Origin: Chaetoceros tenuissimus
Lineage: Eukaryota; Bacillariophyta; Thalassiosirophyceae; Chaetocerotales; Chaetocerotaceae
NCBI GenBank assembly: GCA_021927905.1
Contig: BLLK01000074.1
Span: 124,001 to 188,000, forward strand
DNA: 64,000 nt
Direction of reading: 5' to 3'
Shown: positions 10,129-20,967 of the stretch, one piece after another
How positions within the stretch are numbered: position 1 is the stretch's first letter
How the letters are laid out: each line of letters starts with the position of its first letter
Translations under genes and position numbers: made by a program
The notes under the pieces: generated by a model
Told to the model about the DNA's origin: nothing
Databases searched by the model: none
The model's input: only the letters and a program-made list of their open reading frames with translations

Positions 10129-13100
10129 TTACAGAGAATAATCTAATGCCTTCGTCTTGTTCAAAAACTTGCCAATTTCCCTTCCAGCGTTTTCCTCGCT
10201 TCGATATGAGGAACCAAGGACAAGATCAAAGTAGTGACCTCTTCCCTTTGGAGCGCCTCTTCTCGTTCGCCTTCGACCAGTTTCGAAATCTTCAGGCTTA
10301 ATGTTACTTGATGCGAAGACATCATCTCTTTTTTGTTCCATTCTAGCCATATTTCGAAGTTGAGGAATGTAGAACGACCAATAAGATTCTTGATCATTGG
10401 ATGAAAGGCTAGTGAAAGACAAAGTCAGATCAATCAATGTTAGAACAAGTAAAAGCAACGAAATGTATGTCTTGACAATGGTCTACTTACAATCTTGGGT
10501 GATGAATCAGATCGTTAGCATAATATGGGATAGCGTCTTTCTTGTAAGAAATATCAAACTCAAGACAATCCATATTGGACGATGTCTGTAAAGTATCCTC
10601 GTACTTTTCGACACCTTGCTGGAAATATTGGTTCAATGCAGACTTCATCGTGTTTCTATGAAATGATTCTGTTGAATTTGGCTTATAAAAGAACATGTCA
10701 TCAGTTTCCTCATCTTCGTCTTCCTCTATAGCTTGATTCGAAGCTGATTGCTCAAAAGTTTCCTTTTGCTGTTTCGAGAAATGGGCTTCATTAGATATTA
10801 ACGTCCTCTCACGCCTTGTGGAAGGAATTGTGACAAAGCATTCCGACAATCCTCCTAAAACGGATTCATGTTCCCAGCCACAACGGGATGAAATCTCTCT
10901 ACTCATTTGGGTAGGAGTACAGTTATGGATCCCTCCTTCAAAGCACGGTAATTCAAAATTATCATGACTTTCTTGAAGAAGAGCATAATCACTCATATCA
11001 GCCATCGTCTTGAAGAGTGAATCCATTTGGTTTTGGCATTCTTGTGAGGGCTTTTCTGTAGTGATTTCTTGGTATTTTGACGTTTCTTCTAATGCCGACA
11101 CTTCGGTCAATGCCTTTTCCAGCATCTCGTCTAAGTTGACATCATCAGGGGAAGGCTTTTCATCATCACTAAAATCGTCATCATAAGGAAATGAATAATG
11201 TAGATAAACGGGGAGATCCATTGCCTCTGTATTGAACAAGCCTTCGGAAGACAAGCTAAAACCAGACTTGGACGTTGTTGTAACTTGAATCCTTTTGTAC
11301 ATGGTGTTGAGAGATTCTTCAAGAAACCCCCTATTGTTTTTCATGTATCCATTTGGCTTCACATTACTAGGAACCTTACATGGAGGTACGGCAGTAATGA
11401 TTGTTTTGCTATCAACAACCTTTGATTTCAGAATTTGGTCACCTAATCTAACTTCAACGTTGTCACCATGGAAAAATTCTCCATGTATTGTAACAACTGT
11501 AAATTTGTGAGATGGGACGCTTTGAGGTTCAATGTTGTGCACTCGAGGGGCATGAAATTCCAGCGGCGTGCACGAAATCCATGAATCATTTGTTACATTG
11601 CTCACTTTCTTCTCTTGATTAGAACGGGATTTCCCGATTGAGAATAATTGCATTTCGTTCATAATTCTCCTCAAATCACAGTTGCAAAGTCTCGCTATAT
11701 TTTCCAATCCTCTTTTGATTTCATCTTGATCTTGTCCTTCATTCCACTTAAGACCCTCCATTTTCGAAACTTGAGTCATTTTTGAGCCACATTCCAAAGG
11801 AGTGGGCCTGATTAGTGTAGAAAGATTATACCTAATAGTTTGTGATTTTTCCAATTGCGTAGGCAGATTTGTAGCTGTAAGAATGATTGGACATTTTGCT
11901 TTCTTTGATACGGTTCCAAGGGTTTGCCAAAAACCATTGTCACCATCAGACTCAAAAATTAAATCTACTTCATCAATCAGAATGACTGCAAGTGATGGTC
12001 CAGAAGAAGTCTCATCGTCATCTTCTGTAAGTACTCCACCAAACATGTTATCGTCCCTTTTCAGCCCTGAAAGATTTGATAAACTTTGGGTACATTCCTC
12101 GATTTCCTTCTTTAACGCTTTGCCACCGCGATCAGCCGATGTGTTGATTTCAATGAGTGTACACTGGCAATGCTTTGCTGCTGCATATACCATACTAGTT
12201 TTCCCAGTTCCAGTTTCCCCACTGATAACATATACACTTTTGAGCCCCGAATCTTCATCATCTGACCACAGGTCATCGTCGTCATGATATTGTGTTTTCT
12301 TCCTTCTCTTTTTCTTGATACTTCCCCTAAACTTTGCAGCTCTCTCTGCTCTTGCCTCGCAAAGTTGTTGCCGATGATCTTTCCAATCATTTATAAATTC
12401 AACTAAATCAGTTGCAACTTCTTTATTGACATCTCCATGTACATCATGAGGAATAGATTTGATGGCATACTTTTCACACCATGGCTGTGAAGAAGGTAGA
12501 GAGCGACTAGTATCCAATGGACGAAATACTGACGAAAAGTTTTGGAATAAAAAGTCATTTTCGTTTGCACACGAATCTTGATCGACCAATGTCTCTGTGT
12601 AATCATTGACAGGTGGTGCCGAGACACTATCAAACCCAATCAATGATCTTTGAGAAGCAACTAGATTGTTGTAGTTATTCTCGGATATCGATTGAAGCTT
12701 CTCCTTGCAAGTTGTATCTTTCTGTGAAGTCACAAGAGAAGGATTGGGAAAAAAGGGTGGATACTTTTGTAAATCTCGTTCCGTCACTTCCACTGCTACA
12801 GTCACTTTCACTTTCTTGGAAGTGGTAGTATTTGGCCTTGCATTCGATTTGGCAATATTTTCCTTGTTCATACCACGACCATCCAAAACAATGACATTCG
12901 ATTGTCCATTCAATTGTTTTTGTTTCCTCTTGACCTCTTCCTTCTCCTGTAGCCTAGCTTCATACTGCTTTTTACGAATTTCATCTCTCTTTTTCTGTCG
13001 TTCCTTTTCTTGCTGCAATTGCTTTTTACACTTGGATGCAAATTCAGCAGCTCGATGTTCTGCCAACATTGCCTTTTGTTCTTGTTCCGACAGGAGAGAA

Positions 13101-13975
13101 GGAGAATTTTCATTCGCCTTGACTGATGTAGTATCTGCAGCCTTTTTCCCTTTTTGAAAAATGGATGCAAAGGCCATGGTTCTTGGTGTTTTATCATTTT
13201 GCTTCTTTGCAGGCTTTTTCGGTTTCATTGTATCATTCTTTGCCTTTACGACAGTCTTTTTCTTTAAAAATATCGATGCAGTTGGTGCATTGGCATTCTT
13301 GTTCTTTTTACTATTCTTCAATTTTGATTTTGCAAATGGTCCCATTGCTTCGACTACTTGTACTTCTGGTGATGAATCTACAAGTTCAATCACTTCTGCT
13401 TTTGCTTTCAATGTCTTTTTCTTGGCTTTTGGTTCCTCTTTTTTTGTCGTTTCCACCATGCAAATTTCACAGTCATTGCCAAATTTGCAATCATGAATCA
13501 ATATCTCTGTCGACTCTACTTCCTTTGTGTCAATGACAGTCTTTGTTTCCGCTTGACTCTTTTCTGCATGGCTCTGTAGAAACGTCAGCTTTTTCGGATG
13601 CAACGGAGTATCTTCAAAATTAACAGCAACTTGTTGCTTCACCTCTACCTCTTTTGCAGCAGGCATAGACTCTTTTAAAGCTTCCTCTTGTTTTTGCTTT
13701 TCTCCACATAATTCTTCATGACGACAGGCTTCGTCAAAATCATCAAAGGTGGCTTCTCTACAAACATCGCAGACCCAACGATCCTTGACAACTTGCTTTT
13801 TCATCACGTCTCCTTCTTCGTGATTGCTCACTGCTCGAATTATGCCTGTATCTGGTGAAATAACGGAGCAGCTATTGATATTGTTTGTGTCTGTAGTAGA
13901 TTCTTCTTCTTGAGTCAAGATGGGTTGGGAAATTTTGGAATTGATGAGAGGCTGCTTGATTGCTTCCGTCTTCAT
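10129..13975 (-). CDS. ATAD5/Elg1-like AAA+ ATPase with an IPT/TIG-like domain
   Basis: Exons 13975-10491 and 10408-10129 (82-nt GTAAGT...CACTAG intron) give 1,254 aa. I start at the ATG at 13975; upstream only a TTG is in frame. A CxxC...HxxxxC finger (VCDVCREATF...CRHEELC) is near the N-terminus, followed by long Lys-rich charged sequence. The AAA domain has PWCEKYA, Walker A SGETGTGKTSMVY (about residue 582) and Walker B VILIDEVDLIFE, then LTATNLP and NCDLRRIMNEMQLFS. This is the large-subunit type of an RFC-like clamp complex; ATAD5/Elg1 unloads PCNA in the nucleus. A TIG-like beta domain (IEPQSVPSHKFTVVTIHG, AVPP) follows at about residues 805-870, which I do not know from ATAD5. The stop lies 8 nt from the convergent cryptochrome stop. 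Confidence 0.8.
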
Positions 13976-14637
13976 TTCGTTGATGCTCAATGGAAGCAGT
14001 TTCGAGTAGCTCTTTTTAGCTTTGATTTGATTTCAATAGTGAGCTATGGGGCTACTAGTGATACTTTTGAAGAGCAGCTTAGCTTGATCAAATGAGAGTG
14101 CATGCTCATTCTAGTGTAGTAGAACTGATGCTACCTCTTCTTGTTGTTCACAGCTTCTTTCATTTTCTGCGCGGGCAAAGCAATAATTTAGTTAGAAGAT
14201 GCATACACGACTTAGAAAGCGGCGCGAGAAGGTTGCCACAGAGGAACGTCATTGTCCATGAATGCGTTTTGGGAACATCTACTATTCACAAGTTAACTTG
14301 CACTTCATATCTTGTCTAGAAATTATTCTTTAATTACAGATACTTTCACTGTGAGTTAGGGTTGATCTTGGTGTTAGACAGGCAAAGCACTTTTTAGCTG
14401 ACCTTCGGAAACTAGCGCAGCTAGCCCAACGGAACGTCATTTTCATATTTCAAGAATATACGGGACATGGTGCATTTTGGAAAATCTATTCACCAGTCAA
14501 CTTACGCTTCACACCTTCAATCTAGAAGCAATTCTCTGATTATAGTTATTTCTACTGTAAATTTCATATGAAACAGTATAGGACATGTTAGGGTTGATGT
14601 TCTCCCCGAAAAAATGTAGTTATAACTTTTACAAAAT
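13976..14637. other. Intergenic region with a diverged tandem duplication
   Basis: No gene was seen between the ATAD5-like 5' end and the phosphodiesterase 3' end. Two related segments inside it are listed as a repeat. Confidence 0.4.
14241..14598. repeat. Two diverged copies of an approximately 125-170 bp noncoding unit
   Basis: Segments 14241-14365 and 14431-14598 share, in the same order, GGAACGTCATT, a GCRTTTTGG block, ATTCACNAGT-AACTT, CTTCA, TCTAGAA, ATTCT, a TACTGT/CACTGT block and TTAGGGTTGAT. Spacing differs by small indels. The order of blocks argues against chance. The nature of the unit (regulatory repeat, old element remnant or lost gene part) is unknown. Confidence 0.55.
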
Positions 14638-17211
14638 TTAAATTACGGTATTCGATCGTTTCCTCCTTTCTTCTTTCTCTGCCTTTATTTTCTTATCCGC
14701 TAATTCGTCAAATTCTTTCTTCATCTTTTCAAGTACCAATCTTCCCTCAATCATCCATCGGATGTTATTTTGGCGGACACCATTCACCAACAAATTCGCA
14801 TGGTCTAGCTCCAACACACCCGTTTCTGCTACACGACAAGCTAAAGGCATGGTGTAACTCTCAAAAAAGGCGATTTGATTCTCATGCCATTCCACCACTG
14901 GATTAGGTCCACGTCCATCATCAAAACATTTCTTTTGTTCAAAGAATAAACGCTTGCACCAGGCAACCATTGTCTCCCATCCTTGCATGTTGGCAGCTAC
15001 ATCTGCAGCTTTCATCAGTTGTTCCAATATGACAATCACTTTGAACTCGTCATTCTCATCTTGATCTTGCTCCAATGATTCATTTTTGGATGCTTTGTAT
15101 GGATCAATTTGGTTTCCGGATAAATCAAGAGCTCGGCGAATTCCTAAGCGGAAGTGAAACTTTTTTCGATCTAGAAATAAATTGGGAGGTTCTGTGAAAC
15201 GCCGAGATTGTCTCCTCAAAGTATTTCGATCCGTATGACTGCTGGATCTACGCAGCATTGTTCTCTTGATCTGGATCTTGTGTTCGCTTGTCGAAAGTGA
15301 GGGTTCTTCCATACTTGCTGATTTGTGATAAATCTTTCTTTTGGTATCTAAGCTCGATCTTTTCCCTGTTGCTTGTACAAATACAGATGAATCATTAGAG
15401 TATTCCGAGGACACAGATAGGTCGTCTTCGTATTGATTGAGTAGGCCCTTGATCTTGTCCATTTCTCCACAAGAAGACTTTTTGGTCTTTAACTTTTTCT
15501 CCAAAAGTCCTTCAGGAAGGAGAAAATCTTCCTTCTTGTCTTCATTATTTGCAACTAGCAGTTTGGCTTCTTTTGTTTCTTCATCAATGGTTTTATCAAT
15601 GCCATTCTGGGCACTCTTGATAGATACACTACTCTTTGCAGTTTTGACACCTTCATTTTCAATTTCCTTTGTTTCATGAACAGATGCAAGACTTTCATCC
15701 GGATTCTTCTTTTTCTTTCTCTTTCGTCTGTTTGGTTTCAATTTTCTCAAGCTCTTTCGAAATGATTGCATCTTACTTATTTTCTTTTTTCTTTGCTTGA
15801 TTTTTTCCAATTCAGCTCTAAATTGTTGGATACTCTCTTTTTGGTCATCCGATTGTGCGGACGATCTTTTGGAAATTATTCTACCCGACCGTGATCCAAA
15901 TGATATACTACCTCGATGTCTGAAAAAACTTCGAACAAGTTTGTGACTCACTTGATCTTTGACCTCTTTGGCCAAGGGTGCAGTCTTCCATTCATTGCGC
16001 TTCTTGACTTCTGCAAAAGTCAAAGATTTTTGCGGTGCCAAATCTGACCGAGATGGAGGCTCGGCATTATCGTTTGAAGCAACATTCTCCAGACTCAACG
16101 GGTTTTCGAGTCGGTCATGACCAGTAGAAATTTGAGAATTATTTGAAAATTCAATCTCTTCAATTCTTTTGCAACCACTATTCCTTAAAACTGTTGTTCG
16201 GCGCTGGGAACCGATACTAGCAGATCTGAGGCTGGCTCTACTAAAATCGTCCTCCTCCCTAGGTGGCATCATGAGTATATTCTGCTGCTTTGGTTTCTCG
16301 CCAAATGCTTCTTTCCATTTAGACTTGACAATCTGTACTCTTTCCGGAGATGCAATATCTGTACACAAAACTATATCAATCACAAGTTTTCTGAACTTCA
16401 TATACTCTGCACTTTCGATGAAAATAACAGTCCGTAAATCATCAAAGCAATCTTTCATTAGCAAACTAAAGGCAATAGCCAAAGATCTTTGTTCTGCAAC
16501 GGACTGATCATTGTATAGAATAGCTAATTCATCGCACTCTAGAACTAGCTGCCGATTACTCACACCAGTATGATCTACATCGTGCACGAGAGCGGAAAAC
16601 AAAAATGCAAGCTGTGTCAATGGATCTGCCTTCAATCCGTAAGTGATACGGTTCGGCTTTCGTATCGGAGAACATGATATCATACCAGAGTAATCGTATT
16701 CGCATAGAACCATATCTAATAGTTTATGAGCTGACATGAATACATGATACGCATGATCTCTGTTATGATATGAGACTCCCCTATAACCCTCTAGTATTTG
16801 AGATATATAATCATACAACTGAGATATAACCGTGTCTTGAATTGCCTCTGGCCAGATTAAGATCTCTGTAGATGGAAGTCCGTCGCCCTTTTCTTCTTTA
16901 ATTTCATCACTAGAATCTTGAAGGACTTGCTGCTGATTTTTATTGCAGTAATCAATGAGGGTGTGACATATTGTACTTGTACTATAATCTGGAAATTCTG
17001 GTAAATTTGGCGTTTCGCCTCTTTTCGATAGCACACCGATAATTCGTATGAGCATGATTGCCAAGATTCGGTCTGCTAGGAGATCTACGTCTTCGATTCT
17101 ATTTCCTGGGTTATTCATGTCAGCCCAACTATGTGAACTAAGTTCAAGCCCAAGCTCTATTGTCTCCATTAGCGAAGGGGGCTGCTTCCGAGCGCCATCT
17201 GCTTCGTCCAT
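14638..17211 (-). CDS. 3',5'-cyclic nucleotide phosphodiesterase (class I) with large insertion
   Basis: A single exon of 857 aa. The class I PDE metal site is visible: HNRDH at 149-153, HDVDH at 210-214, CTDIA (D285) and KAADVAAN (D737). The usual His before AAD is Lys, but that residue is not a metal ligand. PNPVVEWHENQIAFFESY near 770 fits the domain end with its Gln-containing helix. Between residues about 300 and 725 lies a low-complexity Lys/Ser-rich insertion that splits the catalytic domain, whereas most family members have a continuous domain of about 340 residues. The insert has many RxxS-type sites and may be regulatory (inference). No membrane helix or GAF/PAS domain was seen; cAMP or cGMP preference is undetermined. 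Confidence 0.82.
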   Translation of the reverse strand: MDEADGARKQPPSLMETIELGLELSSHSWADMNNPGNRIEDVDLLADRILAIMLIRIIGVLSKRGETPNLPEFPDYSTSTICHTLIDYCNKNQQQVLQDSSDEIKEEKGDGLPSTEILIWPEAIQDTVISQLYDYISQILEGYRGVSYHNRDHAYHVFMSAHKLLDMVLCEYDYSGMISCSPIRKPNRITYGLKADPLTQLAFLFSALVHDVDHTGVSNRQLVLECDELAILYNDQSVAEQRSLAIAFSLLMKDCFDDLRTVIFIESAEYMKFRKLVIDIVLCTDIASPERVQIVKSKWKEAFGEKPKQQNILMMPPREEDDFSRASLRSASIGSQRRTTVLRNSGCKRIEEIEFSNNSQISTGHDRLENPLSLENVASNDNAEPPSRSDLAPQKSLTFAEVKKRNEWKTAPLAKEVKDQVSHKLVRSFFRHRGSISFGSRSGRIISKRSSAQSDDQKESIQQFRAELEKIKQRKKKISKMQSFRKSLRKLKPNRRKRKKKKNPDESLASVHETKEIENEGVKTAKSSVSIKSAQNGIDKTIDEETKEAKLLVANNEDKKEDFLLPEGLLEKKLKTKKSSCGEMDKIKGLLNQYEDDLSVSSEYSNDSSVFVQATGKRSSLDTKRKIYHKSASMEEPSLSTSEHKIQIKRTMLRRSSSHTDRNTLRRQSRRFTEPPNLFLDRKKFHFRLGIRRALDLSGNQIDPYKASKNESLEQDQDENDEFKVIVILEQLMKAADVAANMQGWETMVAWCKRLFFEQKKCFDDGRGPNPVVEWHENQIAFFESYTMPLACRVAETGVLELDHANLLVNGVRQNNIRWMIEGRLVLEKMKKEFDELADKKIKAEKEERRKRSNTVI

Positions 17212-17656
17212 TTTCAGTAGCTGTACACTATAAGATCTCTTGGATATATACTTGCTTTTGAAGATAGCTATGGGTTGGTTTTACAATGACTATTGGATGA
17301 TGACTTACGAGTAGAGATCGACGAACTCTCTCTCTTTAGTTGAACCTTTGTTTTCACGCTCTTCCCCAAAGGTGCACCCGCACTGCAAGTATCTGTGGCA
17401 CTTCGGTCTTCGGAGTTTTATGACACACTCTCATCTTTGCTTCAACCTGACGTTTTTATCCAGCTAGGCTTCTAGAATGCATATAGAGCTATCTAAAAGA
17501 GGGTTCTTATTCGACGATCTCTGAACTTCTCATCATTCCATCGAAGAACAATTCAATGTTGTCAATCAATTGACAACCCGCTTCTCGTCCCTCCAAGATC
17601 TCCTAATTCTTCGGAAAACTGTAGAGCTTATAAAAAGCAATAATACAAAAAGAATC
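17212..17656. promoter_or_regulatory. Divergent intergenic region
   Basis: Noncoding DNA between the phosphodiesterase start (minus) and the small DPLFDA-repeat gene (plus). An in-frame TTG upstream of the plus-strand gene is not needed for its start. No specific motif could be supported. Confidence 0.3.
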
Positions 17657-17995
17657 ATGACAAACATAATCGGAAAAGGCGATCCTCTACTAGCATCTTC
17701 AGGATTGATGATGGACTCTCAGCAGGAAACAATGTCTACACGCGATTCAATGCTGCATAATGATCACTATCAGCAAGCTAAAGCTGATCCACTTTTTGAT
17801 GCAGTTGTTCAGCACGATATGAAATTAATGCATTCGGAGTATCAAGGACACGGAGATAACTTGATGGATGCATTCCTTAACCAATGGGATGAAGGGCAAG
17901 CAGGAAGGATGCATTCTCAACAGGTTGCTGGCAGTCCAAGCAAAGATAACAAGGGAGACCCACTCTTTGATGCATTTGCTCCTCCAATTCATTGA
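17657..17995 (+). CDS. Small protein with repeated DPLFDA motifs, function unknown
   Basis: The ATG at 17657 gives 112 aa; the longer open frame would need a TTG start. The motif KGDPLLASS near the N-terminus recurs as KADPLFDAVV in the middle and KGDPLFDAFAPP at the C-terminus; NLMDAFLNQW is a weaker copy. The protein is hydrophilic, Gln/His/Met-rich, and has no signal peptide or membrane segment. Short DPL/DPF-type motifs can be peptide ligands for adaptor or EH-domain proteins, but that link is speculative. The position, in its own intergenic space with its own start, supports a real gene. Confidence 0.5.
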   Translation: MTNIIGKGDPLLASSGLMMDSQQETMSTRDSMLHNDHYQQAKADPLFDAVVQHDMKLMHSEYQGHGDNLMDAFLNQWDEGQAGRMHSQQVAGSPSKDNKGDPLFDAFAPPIH

Positions 17996-18874
17996 AGACT
18001 AGATGGAGAACACTGATCTGATCTTTCTAAAGATATACCACGTGATAGCGGATATACTAATTTTTGAATATTGCAAATGAACTAAGCAACCACATTTTGT
18101 TTACTGTATTTTTAAGATCTTGCTTTCTGATTACTGCTACTGTTAACTTTTTTACCATTTCGATCTTCTAGCTTTTGGGAGAACGCTGTTTTCTTCCTTA
18201 TTAAGGTACCTCTCTTCTCTCTACTCTCAAGGTTTTGCGGATGCTATACTGTGCACTAAAAAGATATAGTAGTTACGTCGTGTCAAAATAGAAATTCTTC
18301 TGCATGTAAATTATAGTGTGTTCGGGTTTCGGGTTCTCAAAAATCTACCAACCAATGTGTATTTTCTCTTCTCTGTTTCGAATATCAATTACAAAATTTG
18401 TATCCCATTGTTCATATCTTTCCATCTTACTTATAAAAGAGCGTAGAGCCTTTCTAATATGAGGACGTAAAGATTTAGTTAGAATAAAGGTATGTGAAAG
18501 CAAATAACAAAAAGATGTGCTTGGGCCTGCTTGACGATGAGTCCCATCTTCGTTTGTTGACTAAAATGGTCGAGAGAACCTTCAATCATACACGAACAAA
18601 AAATACTTTTCTCTCTCTTATTTCTACTCACATTATTTTCCTTCAGTTGAACAATGATGTAATTCCACACATTAAGGATCATCGATGCTCAAGGATATTT
18701 CTCTGTGCACGATAAGAATCGCCAAGGGAGAAGTGGTCATATGCAACTGAAATCTGACGCACCATAACAACTACAGTAACAAAACTTTGCGTTGAGAATT
18801 CAATCGCGTTCATATCACACTTATCACAAGTAAGTGTGCAAGAGCTCTAGTAGTAACTAGGCTTCACTAAAAAC
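17996..18874. other. Gene-poor gap, nothing recognised
   Basis: AT-rich region between the small repeat protein and the LNR membrane protein. Overlapping frames at about 18480-18715 on both strands lack protein-like composition. An RNA gene was looked for and not seen. Confidence 0.4.
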
Positions 18875-20914
18875 ATGTCATTATCAATTTTGGGTATCGA
18901 TTATGGCAGTAGTGATGATGATGATAGTGGGTTTAGCGATATCTACAACGAGATAGATGCTCTTTATGCCGAAGAAACAAAGAAATTGGATCAGATGGTG
19001 GATGAAGTGTTGGCTGACGAATATGTGTCAAGTAGTAGTAGCTCAAACAATAGTTCAAATCAATCCTATTCTTCCAGCGAGGAAAGAGAAACATCTTCAG
19101 GAGAGGAAAGGGAATCATCATCTGATGATAGTGATGGCACAGAGGTTACTAGTAACAGACAAGGTGATGTTCTCATAGAATCATTGAAAAGTCAGGCAGA
19201 AATGTTGAAATTAAAGATGATGTCAAGTAGAAGTATGAGTGGTTCGCTCTCACCTAGTGAGAAAAAGTTTTCTGAGTATGAGTCACAGCAACATAACGAT
19301 GATCATTTAGGTATCCAGCAAAGTGTTTACGATGATATTGATGATATTGAGAGAATAGAGTCTCAGGATGAAACGGTTTTACCAGATCAATATGTTTTTG
19401 AAAATATTACCAAGCTTGCAAAAGATGATGAATTGGGAAAAGATGGTATCATCGACGAAGCACAAAGTCAAAGTCAGGATTTAGATCAATTGTTGAGTTT
19501 CCAGAAAACAGCTAATAATAGCCTGTCAACCGATCAATATCTGAGCATCAGTCCAGAAAAAGAGTCACTCAGTGAAGGTCGTGATAACATGCACCAAGAG
19601 CTAGTAGTCGACTCTAGCTCAAATGCTGAGGGTGTCGTGCAAACAGTGAATAATAGTCTGTTATCGGAACCAGATCAATCCTTAACCTTAGTTCCAGAAC
19701 GAAAAGAATCATTAAGTGGAGGTCTCGACGACATGAACCAAGACCTATTAGTAGTTCAGACATTTGATACCGGCGAAGATGAATTTCTTTCAAGTCCATC
19801 CGGTTCCGAGAAAGATGTAGAAAATGGAATAGTAAATGAAAAGGAAAGATGCAGCGATTCAAATGGTCATATGTCTCTGAGTTCGGATGTAGTTTCTCTA
19901 TTATTCGTTTCACGAACATGTATGAGCTTTCTTCTTGTCATACTGGCATTTTTGCTCAAATTTGCGATCCTTACAATCATCTCTTTTAATGAGTTCTTTT
20001 TTCCTTCTGATACCGAGAAAAATCTTTGGATATGGACAATACCAATGGACGTGACTCTGTCAATGAGAATACTACAAGGAGTTGTATTACTATTTGTCGT
20101 ATTTGCAGTGGCAGTATACATCTTTGGTAGCATACAGATGATGATCGTTCTCAGATCCAACAACACAGCATTTTGGAAGCAAATCTATCACTTGACCAAG
20201 TCATCGAGAATAGGATCTTTCTCGAGAATACCATATCTACTAAGATTTTTTGAAGGTCTCTTCATTCTTTTTGCATCGTTGCTAGTGATTGTTCAAATCA
20301 AAGATGTGGTTCCACTTCTGACTGGAATTCTAGTTATCAACACGCTTCCATTCATAGATAGTCTGCTGTTCAAGGTTGTTGAATATGGACTTGTAGGAAA
20401 TCAAAACCAAAGATACATATGGGTGTGCAAACAGGTCAAAGTTGAATACTCTGGAATCAAATTGATGCGTGGGGTGTTTTTCTTTGTAGCTCTTATTTCC
20501 TATACTGCTTGGGGTTTGACTATTGACGCTCAAGAGAGGGGGAATTTCATATGGAAGAAACCAATGAATGTGAACTGTACTACAAACGATCATGCAGACC
20601 ATAATTACGAGGATTGTAGTCAAGATTCTAATGATTCTCCTTCTCCTTGCGATCAAGATGAAGATGGAAACTGCTTGATCAGTGTGGAAGGCATGCCAGG
20701 TTGCAAAGTAGCATCTTTGGATTTTGTGAACAACAAGAAATGCGATTTGATCTACAACACTACTGAATGCTCATATGATTTTGGAGACTGCAAGCTCAAG
20801 CGTATTCCGCATCTACCCGGCTGCAAAGCAGTGGAGGAGTTTTTAGGTGATGGAATCTGTGATGAATATTTCAACACGAGTTTATGTTTGTATGACTATG
20901 GCGATTGCATATGA
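18875..20914 (+). CDS. Membrane protein with acidic N-terminus and C-terminal LNR repeats
   Basis: A single exon of 679 aa. Residues 1-335 are acidic, Ser-rich and probably disordered and cytosolic. About four or five hydrophobic segments follow (SFLLVILAFLLKFAILTII, GVVLLFVVFAVAVYIFG, GLFILFASLLVIVQI, LLTGILVINTLPFI, GVFFFVALISYTAWGL). The C-terminal region has two Cys/Asp repeats of the Lin-12/Notch type: GCKVASLDFVNNKKCD...CSYDFGDC and GCKAVEEFLGDGICDEYFN...CLYDYGDC. LNRs bind calcium and are extracytoplasmic in known proteins, so the tail is probably lumenal or outside the cell. There is no N-terminal signal peptide. Function unknown; possibly a cell-surface receptor. Confidence 0.7.
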   Translation: MSLSILGIDYGSSDDDDSGFSDIYNEIDALYAEETKKLDQMVDEVLADEYVSSSSSSNNSSNQSYSSSEERETSSGEERESSSDDSDGTEVTSNRQGDVLIESLKSQAEMLKLKMMSSRSMSGSLSPSEKKFSEYESQQHNDDHLGIQQSVYDDIDDIERIESQDETVLPDQYVFENITKLAKDDELGKDGIIDEAQSQSQDLDQLLSFQKTANNSLSTDQYLSISPEKESLSEGRDNMHQELVVDSSSNAEGVVQTVNNSLLSEPDQSLTLVPERKESLSGGLDDMNQDLLVVQTFDTGEDEFLSSPSGSEKDVENGIVNEKERCSDSNGHMSLSSDVVSLLFVSRTCMSFLLVILAFLLKFAILTIISFNEFFFPSDTEKNLWIWTIPMDVTLSMRILQGVVLLFVVFAVAVYIFGSIQMMIVLRSNNTAFWKQIYHLTKSSRIGSFSRIPYLLRFFEGLFILFASLLVIVQIKDVVPLLTGILVINTLPFIDSLLFKVVEYGLVGNQNQRYIWVCKQVKVEYSGIKLMRGVFFFVALISYTAWGLTIDAQERGNFIWKKPMNVNCTTNDHADHNYEDCSQDSNDSPSPCDQDEDGNCLISVEGMPGCKVASLDFVNNKKCDLIYNTTECSYDFGDCKLKRIPHLPGCKAVEEFLGDGICDEYFNTSLCLYDYGDCI

Positions 20915-20967
20915 AGAAGAGAATAACAATGTTCTTTACAATTAGTTTAATATAGTCCAATTGTACA

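Noticed and set aside
12705-13496. Phe/Ser/Cys-rich plus-strand frames opposite the ATAD5-like N-terminus
   Set aside because: They are complements of Lys/Glu-rich codons of the real gene and show no membrane-protein topology.
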